Source: an uncultured Clostridia bacterium
GTDB lineage: Bacteria; Bacillota; Clostridia; Oscillospirales; Oscillospiraceae
Assembly (NCBI GenBank): GCA_932222125.1
Contig: CAKNZJ010000194.1
Span: forward strand, 124,001 to 188,000
Direction of reading: 5' to 3'
Length of the DNA: 64,000 nucleotides
Positions 42,425 through 51,484 of the stretch are shown one piece after another (position 1 is the stretch's first letter; every line of letters begins with the position of its first letter). The notes below the pieces were generated by a model. The model was given only the letters and a program-made list of their open reading frames with translations. It was not told the origin of the DNA and searched no databases. Made by a program: the position numbers and the translations under genes.

Positions 42425-43805
42425 ATCCCACTTCTTGTACCAGCGCCTCGCCCGCCAGATAAATGTCCCCCGCTCCTGCTGTGAGAATCAGGTCGCCGGA
42501 CCGGGCAATCTCCTTCAGTCTGGCGGTTACCTCCGCAAGGGTGGGACAATATATACTGCCGGGTATCTCCTTTGCCAGATCACCGGAGGAGATACCGCTG
42601 TCATTGTTCTCCCTGGCAGCATAAATTTCAGCCAGCAGGGCTATATCCGCTTTTTTTAACACCTGTACAAACTCCTGAAACAGTTCTTGGGTTCGGGAAT
42701 AGGTGTGTGGCTGAAAGGCGCATACCACCCGGTCATAGCCCAGCGTCCTGGCAGCATCTAGCAAGGCAGACAGCTCTCCGGGATGGTGTGCGTAGTCGTC
42801 GTACACCTGAGCGCCATGATAGCTTCCCTTGTGCTCAAAGCGCCGGTTGGGCATCTGAAAATCCGCTATCCCCTGTTCTACTGCCCATCCCGGTATCTTG
42901 AGGGCGATGGCCGCGGCGGCGGCGGCGATGGCGTTCTTTACATTGTGCAGACCGGGTGCGGACAGGGTCAGGTGGGCATAGGGTTTCCCCCGATATATCA
43001 CGTCCAGAGTGCTGTGTCCGCCCTCCACAATCAGGTTTTCCCCATGAACGTCCCCCCGCTCCAGCCCAAAGGTCAAAACAGGCCGTTTCTCTCCCGCCAG
43101 CGCAGCCATGGTGTTCTCATCCTCACAGTTTGCCACGATAAGACCATCTTCAGGCACCCGGTCCGCAAAGGCACGGAAGGAACGCTCTACATCGTCCAGG
43201 TCCTGAAAGAAGTCCAGATGGTCGGCCTCTACATTCAATATCACTGCCACAGTTGGAAAAAAGGATAGAAAAGAATTGCAGTATTCACAGGACTCCAAAA
43301 TAATGGTATCCCCATGCCCCACCCTATGTCCCGCCTCTAGCAGGGGCAGCGTACCGCCCAGCATCACAGTTGGATCCTTATGAGCCGCCATAAAAATATG
43401 GGTGCACATAGAGGTGGTTGTGGTCTTTCCATGGGTGCCGGCAATACAAAGGGCATTTTGATAGTTCTGCATAATAGCCCCCCAGGCCTGCGCCCGCTCA
43501 AATACCAGGATGCCTTCCCTTCTCGCTGCAGCAATCTCCGGGTTGTCATCGTGGACGGCAGCTGTGCGCACCACACAGTGAACTCCTTCCACATTCTCCG
43601 GCCGGTGTCCAATGGTCACGGGAATACCCAGTGCTCGGAGACGGTCTACCGTTTGGCTCTCCCGATGATCAGAGCCTGTAACCTGTATTCCCATTCCATG
43701 GAGCACCTCTGCCAATGAGGCCATGGACACCCCGCCAATGCCCACCAGGTGGGCCCTCTTCCCAGGCTTTAAAAGTTCACGAATGTTGTTGACTGGCATA
43801 AACAT
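42423..43805 (-). CDS. murC: UDP-N-acetylmuramate-L-alanine ligase
   Basis: This 460-residue Mur ligase adds L-Ala to UDP-MurNAc in peptidoglycan synthesis. Motifs are the N-terminal HLVGIGGVSMASLAE, the ATP loop IAGTHGKTTTTSM, the VEADHLD Mg2+ motif, and C-terminal DDYAHHPGELSA and AFQPHTYSRT. The ATG at 43805 has only a weak SD (GGGGT), and an in-frame ATG two codons later is possible. It has its own promoter, divergent from cca. Confidence 0.97.
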   Translation of the reverse strand: MFMPVNNIRELLKPGKRAHLVGIGGVSMASLAEVLHGMGIQVTGSDHRESQTVDRLRALGIPVTIGHRPENVEGVHCVVRTAAVHDDNPEIAAARREGILVFERAQAWGAIMQNYQNALCIAGTHGKTTTTSMCTHIFMAAHKDPTVMLGGTLPLLEAGHRVGHGDTIILESCEYCNSFLSFFPTVAVILNVEADHLDFFQDLDDVERSFRAFADRVPEDGLIVANCEDENTMAALAGEKRPVLTFGLERGDVHGENLIVEGGHSTLDVIYRGKPYAHLTLSAPGLHNVKNAIAAAAAAIALKIPGWAVEQGIADFQMPNRRFEHKGSYHGAQVYDDYAHHPGELSALLDAARTLGYDRVVCAFQPHTYSRTQELFQEFVQVLKKADIALLAEIYAARENNDSGISSGDLAKEIPGSIYCPTLAEVTARLKEIARSGDLILTAGAGDIYLAGEALVQEVG

Positions 43806-43859
43806 TACCCCATATAATAGACATTATTGTCCATCTCAAGCCAATTCACGTTTTTTGAC

Positions 43860-43888
43860 ATTATACCCCACCGTGGCTGGCTTTGCAA
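43860..43888 (-). promoter_or_regulatory. Promoter of murC
   Basis: Minus strand TTGCAA (43883-43888), 17 bases, TATAAT (43860-43865). Confidence 0.7.
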
Positions 43889-43958
43889 CCGCAATATCAC
43901 ACTGCTCACTTCCATTATAGGCCGACCAGCATCATTTTAGACGAGAGGGGAGCTTTTC

Positions 43959-45224
43959 ATGGATCAATTCACTTTACCCTATGATGTATCCCTCTGCTGT
44001 GACACCCTCCGGCAGGCGGGACACCCAGCCCACCCTGTGGGAGGATGCGTTCGGGATCTGCTGCTGGGTCGGATACCAGGGGATTGGGACCTGTGTACCT
44101 CTGCCCTGCCGGAGCAAACCGCCTCCCTATTCCCTAACGTGGCGCTCACGGGAGCCAAACACGGCACCATCACCGTGCTCACCGGGACAGGTCCAATCGA
44201 GGTGACTACCTTCCGTGCCGACGGGCCGTATTCTGATGGGCGGCGGCCTGACACAGTGATGTTTTGCCGCTCCCTGGAGCAGGATCTGGCCCGACGGGAT
44301 TTCACTGTCAACGCCATGGCCCTGGATGAGGATGGACACGTGGTAGACCTCTTTGGAGGGCAAGCCGATCTGAACGCCCAGATTCTGCGGTGTATCGGCG
44401 ATCCAAACCGCCGCTTTGAGGAGGATGGGCTGCGCATGTTTCGGGCAATCCGCTTTCAGGCCCAGCTTGGCTTTCAGCTTACAGAGGACACCATTGCGGC
44501 CATCCGCCGGCAGGCCCACAAAGCCGTCTCCCTCTCCAGAGAGCGGGTGCGAACAGAGGTAGAAAAAGCTCTTCTCTCCCCTCAGCCAGCAAAGGCTGCC
44601 CTGTTTTTTCACCTGGGGCTCATGACTAGCTGCGCCCAGGGCCAGCCCGCTCCCTTGGACTGCCTGGCAGCCCTTCCCCCGGAAACCTATGTCCGATGGG
44701 CAGGGCTGTGCGGAGCACTATTGGAACGGGGCGCCATCCCAACCTGCGCCCAGTTTCTGACCGCCCTGCGGCTAGACGGCGGCACCCGCCGGGCCTGTGC
44801 CGCCGGGGAGGTACTGTGGCGGGAGGGCCTCCCCAACACTACCCATCAATGGCGTCACACACTGGCCCGCTTTGGCAGAGCCGCCTGCCGGGCGGCGGCC
44901 GCCATGGCGGGGCCAGCGCCATTGGAGGAACTGGATGCGCTCCTGTCCCAGGCTCCGTGCATCACGGTTGGGCAACTGGCACTGTCTGGGGGAGAACTGG
45001 CCTCCTTTGGCCTCGCCGGTCGGGACATCGGCAGGGCCCAGGCCAAGCTGCTGGCCCATGTGCTGGACTTTCCACAGGACAACACCAGAGAGCGGCTGCT
45101 TCAGGTACTGGCAACAGGACAAGAGTCTCAGAATGGATCTAAATCCCTTCCCTCCGCTTTGCATGAAGACCATCACCCATTGGTCCAGCCCAGCCGGCGG
45201 CCAGGCAAGGGGCCTCACAATTAG
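43959..45224 (+). CDS. cca: CCA-adding tRNA nucleotidyltransferase
   Basis: This 421-residue class II nucleotidyltransferase carries VGGCVRDLLLGRIPGDWDLC (active-site GGxVRD and DxD), the RRDFTVNAMA motif and the EEDGLRMFRAIRF segment of the neck domain. It adds or repairs the 3' CCA end of tRNAs, although the tRNA genes here already encode CCA. The last 30 or so residues are charged and low-complexity, and the stop codon overlaps that of the convergent CAT-like gene. GAGAGGGGAG precedes the ATG. Confidence 0.95.
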   Translation: MDQFTLPYDVSLCCDTLRQAGHPAHPVGGCVRDLLLGRIPGDWDLCTSALPEQTASLFPNVALTGAKHGTITVLTGTGPIEVTTFRADGPYSDGRRPDTVMFCRSLEQDLARRDFTVNAMALDEDGHVVDLFGGQADLNAQILRCIGDPNRRFEEDGLRMFRAIRFQAQLGFQLTEDTIAAIRRQAHKAVSLSRERVRTEVEKALLSPQPAKAALFFHLGLMTSCAQGQPAPLDCLAALPPETYVRWAGLCGALLERGAIPTCAQFLTALRLDGGTRRACAAGEVLWREGLPNTTHQWRHTLARFGRAACRAAAAMAGPAPLEELDALLSQAPCITVGQLALSGGELASFGLAGRDIGRAQAKLLAHVLDFPQDNTRERLLQVLATGQESQNGSKSLPSALHEDHHPLVQPSRRPGKGPHN

Positions 45225-45871
45225 AATATCTTTGCCAGATCCGCTGGAAATTTTTCCAGTTCCTCCGCCAGCGCGTCAAAAAAATGCCCGATGTGAACTC
45301 CATCCACCAAAGCGTGGTTGGCCAACAGCGTCAGCGGTACGGTAGCCCGCCCCTCCTCCACCGTGTACCGTCCCCAGGTAATCCTAGGATTGCTGTCCGC
45401 CGGCGTGGGCACCGGCTGGCGGATGGCAGAATAGCGCACCCAAGGCAGTGTGGAGACAAACAACAAACTCAAGCTGTCCTCTCCGTCGTCCAGTCCCCCC
45501 TGCTCCCTCGCCCGCTTCTGGAGAATCAGTGCGGTGGATAGGTAGTCCTCAAACGGCTGCATACAGTTGAGGCGGCAATAGCTATATGTCCCATTCTCCC
45601 GCATGACAGTGTGGGAGGTGTCGCAGGTGTTGAATTCTACCGGCCGGCTGTCCAGGATCCGCTGGCGCAACTGGGGCACCCGGTTGGCCGCTCCACCGGC
45701 GCAGTACAAAAAGCTGAGAAAAAAGGGAACACCCCTCCCTGTGCACGAAGCCAGGAACCGGGTGATGTCCACCTGCGCCGTCACGCCCACATAGGGGTCA
45801 GCCATAGCGTTGAAATATTCAAAATGTTCCCGGCGGGGATAGTTCGCCCAGTCAATGATCTGATATCCCAT
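45221..45871 (-). CDS. Chloramphenicol acetyltransferase-like (CatA family) protein
   Basis: This 216-residue protein has the type-A CAT layout, starting YQIIDWANYPRREHFEYFNA and ending with the catalytic HxxxDG motif (H186-A-L-V-D190-G). Classical CATs form trimers that acetylate chloramphenicol with acetyl-CoA. Chromosomal homologues in Clostridia often have unknown substrates, so resistance should not be assumed. ATG 45871 lies 9 bases after GGAGGA; a GTG three codons upstream touches the SD. Its end overlaps cca. Confidence 0.88.
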   Translation of the reverse strand: MGYQIIDWANYPRREHFEYFNAMADPYVGVTAQVDITRFLASCTGRGVPFFLSFLYCAGGAANRVPQLRQRILDSRPVEFNTCDTSHTVMRENGTYSYCRLNCMQPFEDYLSTALILQKRAREQGGLDDGEDSLSLLFVSTLPWVRYSAIRQPVPTPADSNPRITWGRYTVEEGRATVPLTLLANHALVDGVHIGHFFDALAEELEKFPADLAKIF

Positions 45872-45974
45872 TTTAACCACTCCTCCTTTTTCGCCATTGT
45901 ACTACGTTCCAGGACGAAAGGCAAATGGCCCCCACATCCACCGCTCTGTTACACAGGCCGTATCCGCAAACTGA

Positions 45975-46003
45975 GAGGGTTCGGGATGACATCCCGAACC
46001 CTC
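45975..46003 (-). terminator. Hairpin downstream of the DUF4097 gene
   Basis: A 13-base perfect stem, GAGGGTTCGGGAT (45975-45987) with ATCCCGAACCCTC (45991-46003). T-tract is weak. Confidence 0.65.
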
Positions 46004-46035
46004 CGCCCATTTCTTACCCTGATCCTCTCGCCTCC

Positions 46036-47061
46036 TCAGTTGCCCAAGAAGTCCAAGTGAATGTCCCCCCAGCCGGTGTCCCCACTGACATGATAGAGGT
46101 CCCTCCCGCTGTAGGAACTCTTGCTCCCACCGTCCCGGCCGTCCACATATATCCGACCCAGTCCCGTCTCCAGATCATAGCTGCACTCCCCGGGCATACA
46201 GTTCGCGTTGATCACGATATCCCCTGAGCCGGTACTCAATTCGCTGTCCAAAGGCAGTGTTTCTGTCACAGTCACGTCGCCCAACCCAGTCTCAGCCTCT
46301 AAGAAACCAGCGGACGTCCCCATCACCAGAATATTGCCCAGTTCGGTATTTAAATCCAGGTCACTGGCCCACACCCCCTGTAGCCTGATGTCCCCTAACT
46401 CGGTTTCAATGCGCACCTGTCCCAATTTCCAGGCCTCCGGTATGGTGATGATGACTTCGGCGGACTCATTCCCCAAAACCCCTGCGGCGCCTTCTTTGGC
46501 CTCCACGACGAGCCGGTTGTCCTTCACCTCCCACGCCACCTCATAGCCCGACGGACTATTTTGATCCACACAGATCTGTTCCACCTGGCCGGTGCAGACC
46601 ATTACATTTCCCAAAGACAGCTCCACCGTGATATCTGCCCCCTGCTCCAGGCCAACCATGGGATGATTGGCTGTCCCCTGCTCCGTCACTGCCCACAATG
46701 CCCCATTATAGTCAGGCCGCCACATGTTAACTATAGTGTGCATGACAGAACTGTGCATAACAGAGCCTCCAACGGCCAATCCCACCACGATCGTCGACAC
46801 CACAATCCCCGCTCCAACGGCCAACGCCACCAGCCTACTCCTTCTTCCCTTACGGGGAACAAAGCCCGCCTCCTCCGCCAGTGCCCGAGCCAACTTGACC
46901 GGATCCCCTAAGCCCACAATCACGGCCTGCTCCCGATCCGGACCGGCCTCGTCAAAGTATTCTTCATAGTACCGCAACATATCTTGCCGCTCCCGCTGGG
47001 GCACCCACCGTGCCAGCTCTTGGCCCAGGCAGTGCAAATAAGCGCGTCTATCCATGTTCAT
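46036..47061 (-). CDS. DUF1700/DUF4097 membrane protein
   Basis: This 341-residue protein has an N-terminal DUF1700-like helical region (CLGQELARWVPQRERQDMLRYYEEYFDEAG), a single membrane helix (about 75-98) and an exported DUF4097 beta-solenoid-like region with repeating ELGDI/GLGDV/GSGDI turns. Proteins of this type are encoded with PadR regulators across Firmicutes; their job is unknown but thought to be envelope-related. The ATG overlaps the padR stop (ATGA), so the two are translationally coupled. Confidence 0.88.
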   Translation of the reverse strand: MNMDRRAYLHCLGQELARWVPQRERQDMLRYYEEYFDEAGPDREQAVIVGLGDPVKLARALAEEAGFVPRKGRRSRLVALAVGAGIVVSTIVVGLAVGGSVMHSSVMHTIVNMWRPDYNGALWAVTEQGTANHPMVGLEQGADITVELSLGNVMVCTGQVEQICVDQNSPSGYEVAWEVKDNRLVVEAKEGAAGVLGNESAEVIITIPEAWKLGQVRIETELGDIRLQGVWASDLDLNTELGNILVMGTSAGFLEAETGLGDVTVTETLPLDSELSTGSGDIVINANCMPGECSYDLETGLGRIYVDGRDGGSKSSYSGRDLYHVSGDTGWGDIHLDFLGN

Positions 47062-47369
47062 TTATCCTCCTTCAGCAGTTCCTCCAGCCCATCCCGGAAA
47101 TCACTCCACTCCTGCCGTCGCTCCTCCAGGCGCACCCTGCCCAGTTTAGTGATGGCATAGTACCTCCGGTTGCGCCCCTGGTAAGGCTGATCGTATACCG
47201 TCAGGTGGCCGTCCCGTTCCAGGCGGCGCAGCACCGGGTACAAGGTGGACCCTGAGATGTCCAACTGGGCCTTTACCCGCTGTGTCAAGGCATAGCCATA
47301 GGCGTCCCCGCGGGACAGCACTGCCAGCACACACGCGTCCAGCAGCGGGGTTCCCATCGCAAACGCCAT
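47058..47369 (-). CDS. PadR-family transcriptional regulator
   Basis: This 103-residue regulator has the PadR winged helix: TPLLDACVLAVLSRGDAYGY, ALTQRVKAQLDISGSTLYPV and LRRLERDGHLTVYDQPYQGR, then a short C-terminal helix for dimerisation. ATG 47369 follows AGGGAG with 8-base spacing; in-frame codons further upstream lie in the promoter region. It probably represses its own operon with the DUF1700/DUF4097 gene. Confidence 0.93.
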   Translation of the reverse strand: MAFAMGTPLLDACVLAVLSRGDAYGYALTQRVKAQLDISGSTLYPVLRRLERDGHLTVYDQPYQGRNRRYYAITKLGRVRLEERRQEWSDFRDGLEELLKEDK

Positions 47370-47391
47370 GTTACCACTCCCTTTCACAAAT

Positions 47392-47420
47392 ACTATACTA
47401 TATATAATATTATTCGTCAA
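47392..47420 (-). promoter_or_regulatory. Promoter and likely operator of the padR operon
   Basis: Minus strand TTGACG (47415-47420), 17 bases, TATAGT (47392-47397). The spacer is entirely A/T except its last base and contains ATATTATATATAGTAT-like dyad sequence, similar to operators of PadR repressors. Confidence 0.7.
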
Positions 47421-47440
47421 CAGCATTCGCCGGCCATAAT

Positions 47441-47472
47441 ACAGCCCGGGAGCGAGGCCGCCCCCGGGCTGT
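47441..47472. terminator. Hairpin between the malic enzyme gene and padR
   Basis: ACAGCCCGGG (47441-47450) pairs with CCCGGGCTGT (47463-47472). Located 19 bases after the malic enzyme stop codon. Confidence 0.65.
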
Positions 47473-47490
47473 GCAAATAGATTGTGTTAA

Positions 47491-48663
47491 CTAACCTCTT
47501 GCCACTCCGGTATCCCGGGCGGCTTGCGCCACCGCAGCAGCCACCGCCGGACACACCCTTGGATCAAAGGGGGCCGGGATGATGTAGTCAGGGGTAAGCT
47601 GATCGTCGTCCACCAATCCGGCTAGCGCCCGGGCCGCCGCAAGCTTCATCTCCTCATTGATGTCTCTGGCCCGCACGTCCAGCGCCCCACGGAATACACC
47701 GGGGAAGGCCAGCACATTGTTGATCTGATTTGGAAAATCGCTCCGGCCAGTGCCCACCACCGCCGCTCCTGCGGCGCTGGCCAGGTCAGGCATAATCTCC
47801 GGCACAGGGTTGGCCATGGGAAACAGAATTGGCTTGTGCGCCATGCGCTTCACCATCTCAGACGTCACCACTCCAGGGGAGGACACCCCGATAAACAGGT
47901 CGCTCCCCTCCATCACATCGGCCAGACTGCCCCACCGGTCCTGCCCATTTGAAATGGCCAGCAGTTCCCGCTTGGACTCGTTCAAGTCGTCCCGCCGGGA
48001 GGAAATGGCCCCCTTCCGGTCGCAGATAATGGCATCCTTCAGTCCCATGGAACGTAGCAATTTGAAGATGGCAGTGCCCGCCGCCCCCGCGCCGGAAAAG
48101 ACCGCCGTGATATCCCGGATATCCTTTCCCACCAGCTTTAACGCATTGATCAGGGCCCCGGCCACAATGATGGCGGTACCGTGCTGATCATCGTGGAAGA
48201 TGGGGATATCACATCTCCGCTTTAGCTTTTCCTCGATCTCAAAGCACCGGGGCGCGGAGATATCCTCCAGGTTCACTCCACCAAATGAGCCCGCCAGCAA
48301 GGCTACCGTGTCCACAATAGTGTCCACATCCTTGGAGCGGACACATAGAGGGATAGCGTTCACCCCGCCAAAGGCCTTGAACAGCACACACTTGCCCTCC
48401 ATCACCGGCATACCCGCCTCCGGCCCGATGTCCCCCAATCCCAGCACTGCGGTGCCATCTGTGACCACCGCCACCGTGTTCCACCGTCCTGTGAGCTCAT
48501 AGCTCTTGTCCACATCCTTCTGTATCTCCAGACAGGGCTGGGCCACCCCAGGGGTATAGGCCAGAGAGAGAGCCTGTTTATCCTTAACATCCATCTTTGG
48601 CACCATGTCCAGCTTGCCCCGCCACTGATAGTGCAGCTTCAATGATTCTGCCGCATAATCCAT
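47491..48663 (-). CDS. NAD(P)-dependent malic enzyme
   Basis: This 390-residue protein is a short bacterial-type malic enzyme converting malate to pyruvate and CO2. It has the N-terminal SLAYTPGVAQPCLEI motif, the metal/substrate loop RCDIPIFHDDQHGTAIIV, the Rossmann motif VFSGAGAAGTAIFKLL, and DVRARDINEEMKLAAA near the end. ATG 48663 follows GGAAGTGGCGAG; extended in-frame sequence upstream encodes an unrelated peptide. It has its own promoter. Confidence 0.94.
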   Translation of the reverse strand: MDYAAESLKLHYQWRGKLDMVPKMDVKDKQALSLAYTPGVAQPCLEIQKDVDKSYELTGRWNTVAVVTDGTAVLGLGDIGPEAGMPVMEGKCVLFKAFGGVNAIPLCVRSKDVDTIVDTVALLAGSFGGVNLEDISAPRCFEIEEKLKRRCDIPIFHDDQHGTAIIVAGALINALKLVGKDIRDITAVFSGAGAAGTAIFKLLRSMGLKDAIICDRKGAISSRRDDLNESKRELLAISNGQDRWGSLADVMEGSDLFIGVSSPGVVTSEMVKRMAHKPILFPMANPVPEIMPDLASAAGAAVVGTGRSDFPNQINNVLAFPGVFRGALDVRARDINEEMKLAAARALAGLVDDDQLTPDYIIPAPFDPRVCPAVAAAVAQAARDTGVARG

Positions 48664-48697
48664 CTCGCCACTTCCTTTTCCGTAATATTTCCGCAAA

Positions 48698-48726
48698 ATT
48701 ATACCATAGGATAGGCGCAAATGGAA
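48698..48726 (-). promoter_or_regulatory. Candidate promoter of the malic enzyme gene
   Basis: Minus strand TTCCAT (48721-48726), 17 bases, TATAAT (48698-48703). The -35 is weak. Confidence 0.5.
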
Positions 48727-48739
48727 GCCCTCCCCCCAA

Positions 48740-50635
48740 TTATAGAGCCAACGGGAGGGTGATGACCGCTTTAAACAGGTCTCCGTCAATCTCAATGCCA
48801 AACGTCCCCCGCTGCAACTCCGTCAGGGACTGGGCAATGGACAGCCCCAAGCCGCTGCCCTGGCCGGTGCGGGACTCGTCTCCCCGGACAAACCGCTCCA
48901 TCAGCCGCTGAGCCGGGAGATCCAGCGGATCTCGGGAGATATTCTTCACACACATCACCACCACATCCCCCATCCGGCGCAGCTCCATATACACCCGTGT
49001 GCCCTCCAGGGCATACTTGGCGCAATTGGTGAGCAGATTGTCCAGCACCCGCCACAGGTGCCGTCCATCCGCCTCCACCCATACCGGCCCCTCTGGGAGA
49101 GTGGGTACCACCGTCAGCCTTTGTCCCTCCAACCGTTCCCGATGCTCCCCTAGGGCCTGGTCGGCAAGCTGCCTCAAATCCAGCCGCTCCCAGTTCACGG
49201 TCAGATTTCCGGTGGACGCCTTGGAGGCATCCACCAAATCCTCGGTGAGTTTTTTCAAACGCTGGCTCTTCCGGTCCAGCACCTCAATGTACTCCGCCGC
49301 TTTGGGATTGCCGATATCCTCTTTTTTTAATAAATCTACATAGTTGATGATAGAGGTTAGTGGGGTCTTCAGGTCATGAGACACGTTGGTGATCAGCTCT
49401 GCCTTGAATCGCTCGCTGCGTATCCGGGCATCTACCGCGGCAGAGATTGTCTGCCCCAGATTGTTTAGCTCATCGGCATGTCCCCGCAGGTCTGGGAGCA
49501 TCCGAGACGCGTCGATGTGGTATTCCGGATTGCCCCCGATGATATGCTGGGTGCCTATGCGGACCTGCTTCCACTGATAGGCCCAGCAGCACAGGTAACA
49601 CATTGCCCCCACTGTCACCATCAGCCACAAAAAGGAATAGGGCGCCGTCATGGTAAGCAGCAGATAGCCCATACATCCTGCCACCGTTTTCCAGATCAGC
49701 GGGAGAGCCTCCATCGCCCTGGCAAAGGTCCTCCATAGCTTGGAAACTGTATGCCAGCACCAGACACTGCCCTTCCAGGCCAGTGTATTGCACAGCAAGG
49801 TGCCTGTCTTACATCGGACAGTAAAGGTGATGAGCAGCGACAGGCCCAGGGCGGCCTCCAGAGAGACAGCCACTCCCAACCCCAGCACACTGATGAACAA
49901 TGGAGTCAACAAGTGCAGGCTGACCACCCACTCCGCCATCAGTGCGGCCAGAGCCATCCCAATCACTCCCACCACTACCAGCACCACGTCCCCGGGCAGC
50001 TGGTGAAACCAGTTGAGGGCAATCCCCTCCTGTCCTGGCTTACGTCCCGCCGTCACACACAAATAAATGGCCAGAACCACCCCCGCCGCCAGGCAAAACC
50101 CGGTGGCCAGAAGAATTTGTTCCCTGCTGTCTCGCCATGCCAGAACTGTATTCACCACCTGCCGGTACTCGTCGGCCACCGGCAGGTTCTCATCTACCCA
50201 CAAGTGCAGCCAGCCCATATCAAATTCCAGCCATATTGACCAAGTCTCGCTGAGAGGAGGCGCCTGCTCGCCATCTCCCAGATTGTCCAGCCGAACCTGC
50301 TTATCCTCCCCCAGCCAAATCCACCGCAGATTTGTGTTGTGGGCATCGTACCGGTGCATCAATTCCTCCTTATGGCTACGCGCTTCTTCGCTCAGGCCTT
50401 GCCCCTCCTGCTCCTGCGGGAGCAAGCTGAGTAAGTAGATCAGGGCATCAGAGTCCCGGCGAAAGAGCCTCACCACCTCAGCGCTTCGGTTGATATTGAA
50501 CTCCTGCTCCCATATGACATCATAATGATCCATCTGGTAGAATCCCATCATGGCAGCGGCGGCGGTTGCCGTCACTGCCATGATGAAGGCCAGGGCCTTC
50601 ACGAGTAGCCTTTCCCACCACTTTGTTTTCATCAC
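48740..50635 (-). CDS. Multi-pass sensor histidine kinase
   Basis: This 631-residue kinase has an N-terminal membrane helix, an extracytoplasmic loop (about 35-175) and several further helices (180-360), then a HAMP-less linker, the H-box NVSHDLKTP with H420, and an HATPase domain with NLLTNCAKYA and GSGLGLSIAQSL. The extended hydrophobic middle resembles large VanS-like or intramembrane-sensing kinases of Clostridia. The ATG overlaps the regulator's stop (ATGA). No ABC transporter lies beside it to suggest its signal. Confidence 0.93.
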   Translation of the reverse strand: MMKTKWWERLLVKALAFIMAVTATAAAAMMGFYQMDHYDVIWEQEFNINRSAEVVRLFRRDSDALIYLLSLLPQEQEGQGLSEEARSHKEELMHRYDAHNTNLRWIWLGEDKQVRLDNLGDGEQAPPLSETWSIWLEFDMGWLHLWVDENLPVADEYRQVVNTVLAWRDSREQILLATGFCLAAGVVLAIYLCVTAGRKPGQEGIALNWFHQLPGDVVLVVVGVIGMALAALMAEWVVSLHLLTPLFISVLGLGVAVSLEAALGLSLLITFTVRCKTGTLLCNTLAWKGSVWCWHTVSKLWRTFARAMEALPLIWKTVAGCMGYLLLTMTAPYSFLWLMVTVGAMCYLCCWAYQWKQVRIGTQHIIGGNPEYHIDASRMLPDLRGHADELNNLGQTISAAVDARIRSERFKAELITNVSHDLKTPLTSIINYVDLLKKEDIGNPKAAEYIEVLDRKSQRLKKLTEDLVDASKASTGNLTVNWERLDLRQLADQALGEHRERLEGQRLTVVPTLPEGPVWVEADGRHLWRVLDNLLTNCAKYALEGTRVYMELRRMGDVVVMCVKNISRDPLDLPAQRLMERFVRGDESRTGQGSGLGLSIAQSLTELQRGTFGIEIDGDLFKAVITLPLAL

Positions 50636-51330
50636 ATTTTCTCCATTTTATAGCCCAGCCCCCACACTACCTTGATATAGCGCGGATGGTCCGGGTCAAT
50701 TTCAATTTTTTCCCGCAGGTGCCGGATATGGACGGCCACAGTGTTCTCAGCCCCCAAGGCGGTATCCTTCCACACCTGTTCATATATCTGACCGGTGGAG
50801 TACACCCGGCCAGGATTTTTTAATAGCAGCCGCAAGATGTTGTACTCGGTTGGCGTCAGACTGACGCCCTCTCCCTCCACTGTCACAGATTTAGCCTCAT
50901 CGTCCATAGCCAGGGCGCCGTTGCGCAGCATCCCATCCTCCTCCCGCTGGGTCTTGCCTCCCAAAGCGGTGTACCGCCGCAGCTGGCTCTTGACCCGGGC
51001 CACCACCTCGATGGGATTGAACGGCTTGGTGACATAGTCGTCCGCCCCGATGTTCAGTCCCAACACCTTATCGCTGTCCTCACTTTTTGCGGTGAGCAGG
51101 ATAATGGGAATGTTTCCCCCCTCTTCCCGCAGACGGGCAGTAGCGCGGATGCCATCAAGCCGCGGCATCATGATATCCATGAGGATGAGGTCGATGTTCC
51201 CATCCTCCACCGCAGCCAAGGCCTCCTCCCCGTTATAGGCGACCACCGTCTGATAGCCCTCGCTGGTCAGGTATATCTCCAAGGCCGAGACAATGTCTTT
51301 GTCGTCATCACAGATCAGCACCCTGTACAT
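50632..51330 (-). CDS. OmpR-family response regulator
   Basis: This 232-residue regulator has a receiver (CDDDKD, phospho-Asp in LILMDIMMPRLDG, Lys in YVTKPFN) and a winged helix (TPTEYNILRLLLKNPGRVYS and VHIRHLREKIE). It is VanR/PhoP-like in layout. ATG 51330 follows GGGGGAG with 6-base spacing; a GTG two codons upstream abuts the SD. It pairs with the multi-pass kinase. Repeated CTTTAA-like boxes upstream may be its own binding sites. Confidence 0.95.
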   Translation of the reverse strand: MYRVLICDDDKDIVSALEIYLTSEGYQTVVAYNGEEALAAVEDGNIDLILMDIMMPRLDGIRATARLREEGGNIPIILLTAKSEDSDKVLGLNIGADDYVTKPFNPIEVVARVKSQLRRYTALGGKTQREEDGMLRNGALAMDDEAKSVTVEGEGVSLTPTEYNILRLLLKNPGRVYSTGQIYEQVWKDTALGAENTVAVHIRHLREKIEIDPDHPRYIKVVWGLGYKMEKM

Positions 51331-51350
51331 AACCACTCCCCCTTTTTTTC

Positions 51351-51379
51351 ATCATACCAGTCCAAACTTTAAGTTGCAA
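51351..51379 (-). promoter_or_regulatory. Promoter of the second two-component operon
   Basis: Minus strand TTGCAA (51374-51379), 17 bases, TATGAT (51351-51356). Confidence 0.7.
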
Positions 51380-51406
51380 CGGTGGGAACCTTTAATATTC
51401 CCTTAA
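51367..51406. repeat. Phased CTTTAA/CCTTAA boxes near the two-component promoter
   Basis: CTTTAA at 51367-51372 and 51390-51395 and CCTTAA at 51401-51406 are spaced 23 and 11 bases. OmpR-family regulators bind direct repeats at about 11-base spacing, so autoregulation is possible. Confidence 0.4.
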
Positions 51407-51455
51407 GACTGTTCGGCCGCTTCGCTTTCACTGGGGAAAATCTTCCACACCCCAC

Positions 51456-51484
51456 TTGAAAAAACAAGAAAAGAAGATTATAAT
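51456..51484 (+). promoter_or_regulatory. Promoter of leuS
   Basis: TTGAAA (51456-51461), 17 bases, TATAAT (51479-51484). The leader is short (about 45 bases) and has a GGGC/GCCC hairpin but no T-box. Confidence 0.8.

Noticed and set aside
45221..45871. Chloramphenicol resistance gene on a mobile element
   Set aside because: No transposase, integrase or flanking repeat is present, and the gene is tightly packed with cca; it is treated as a chromosomal CAT-like acyltransferase.
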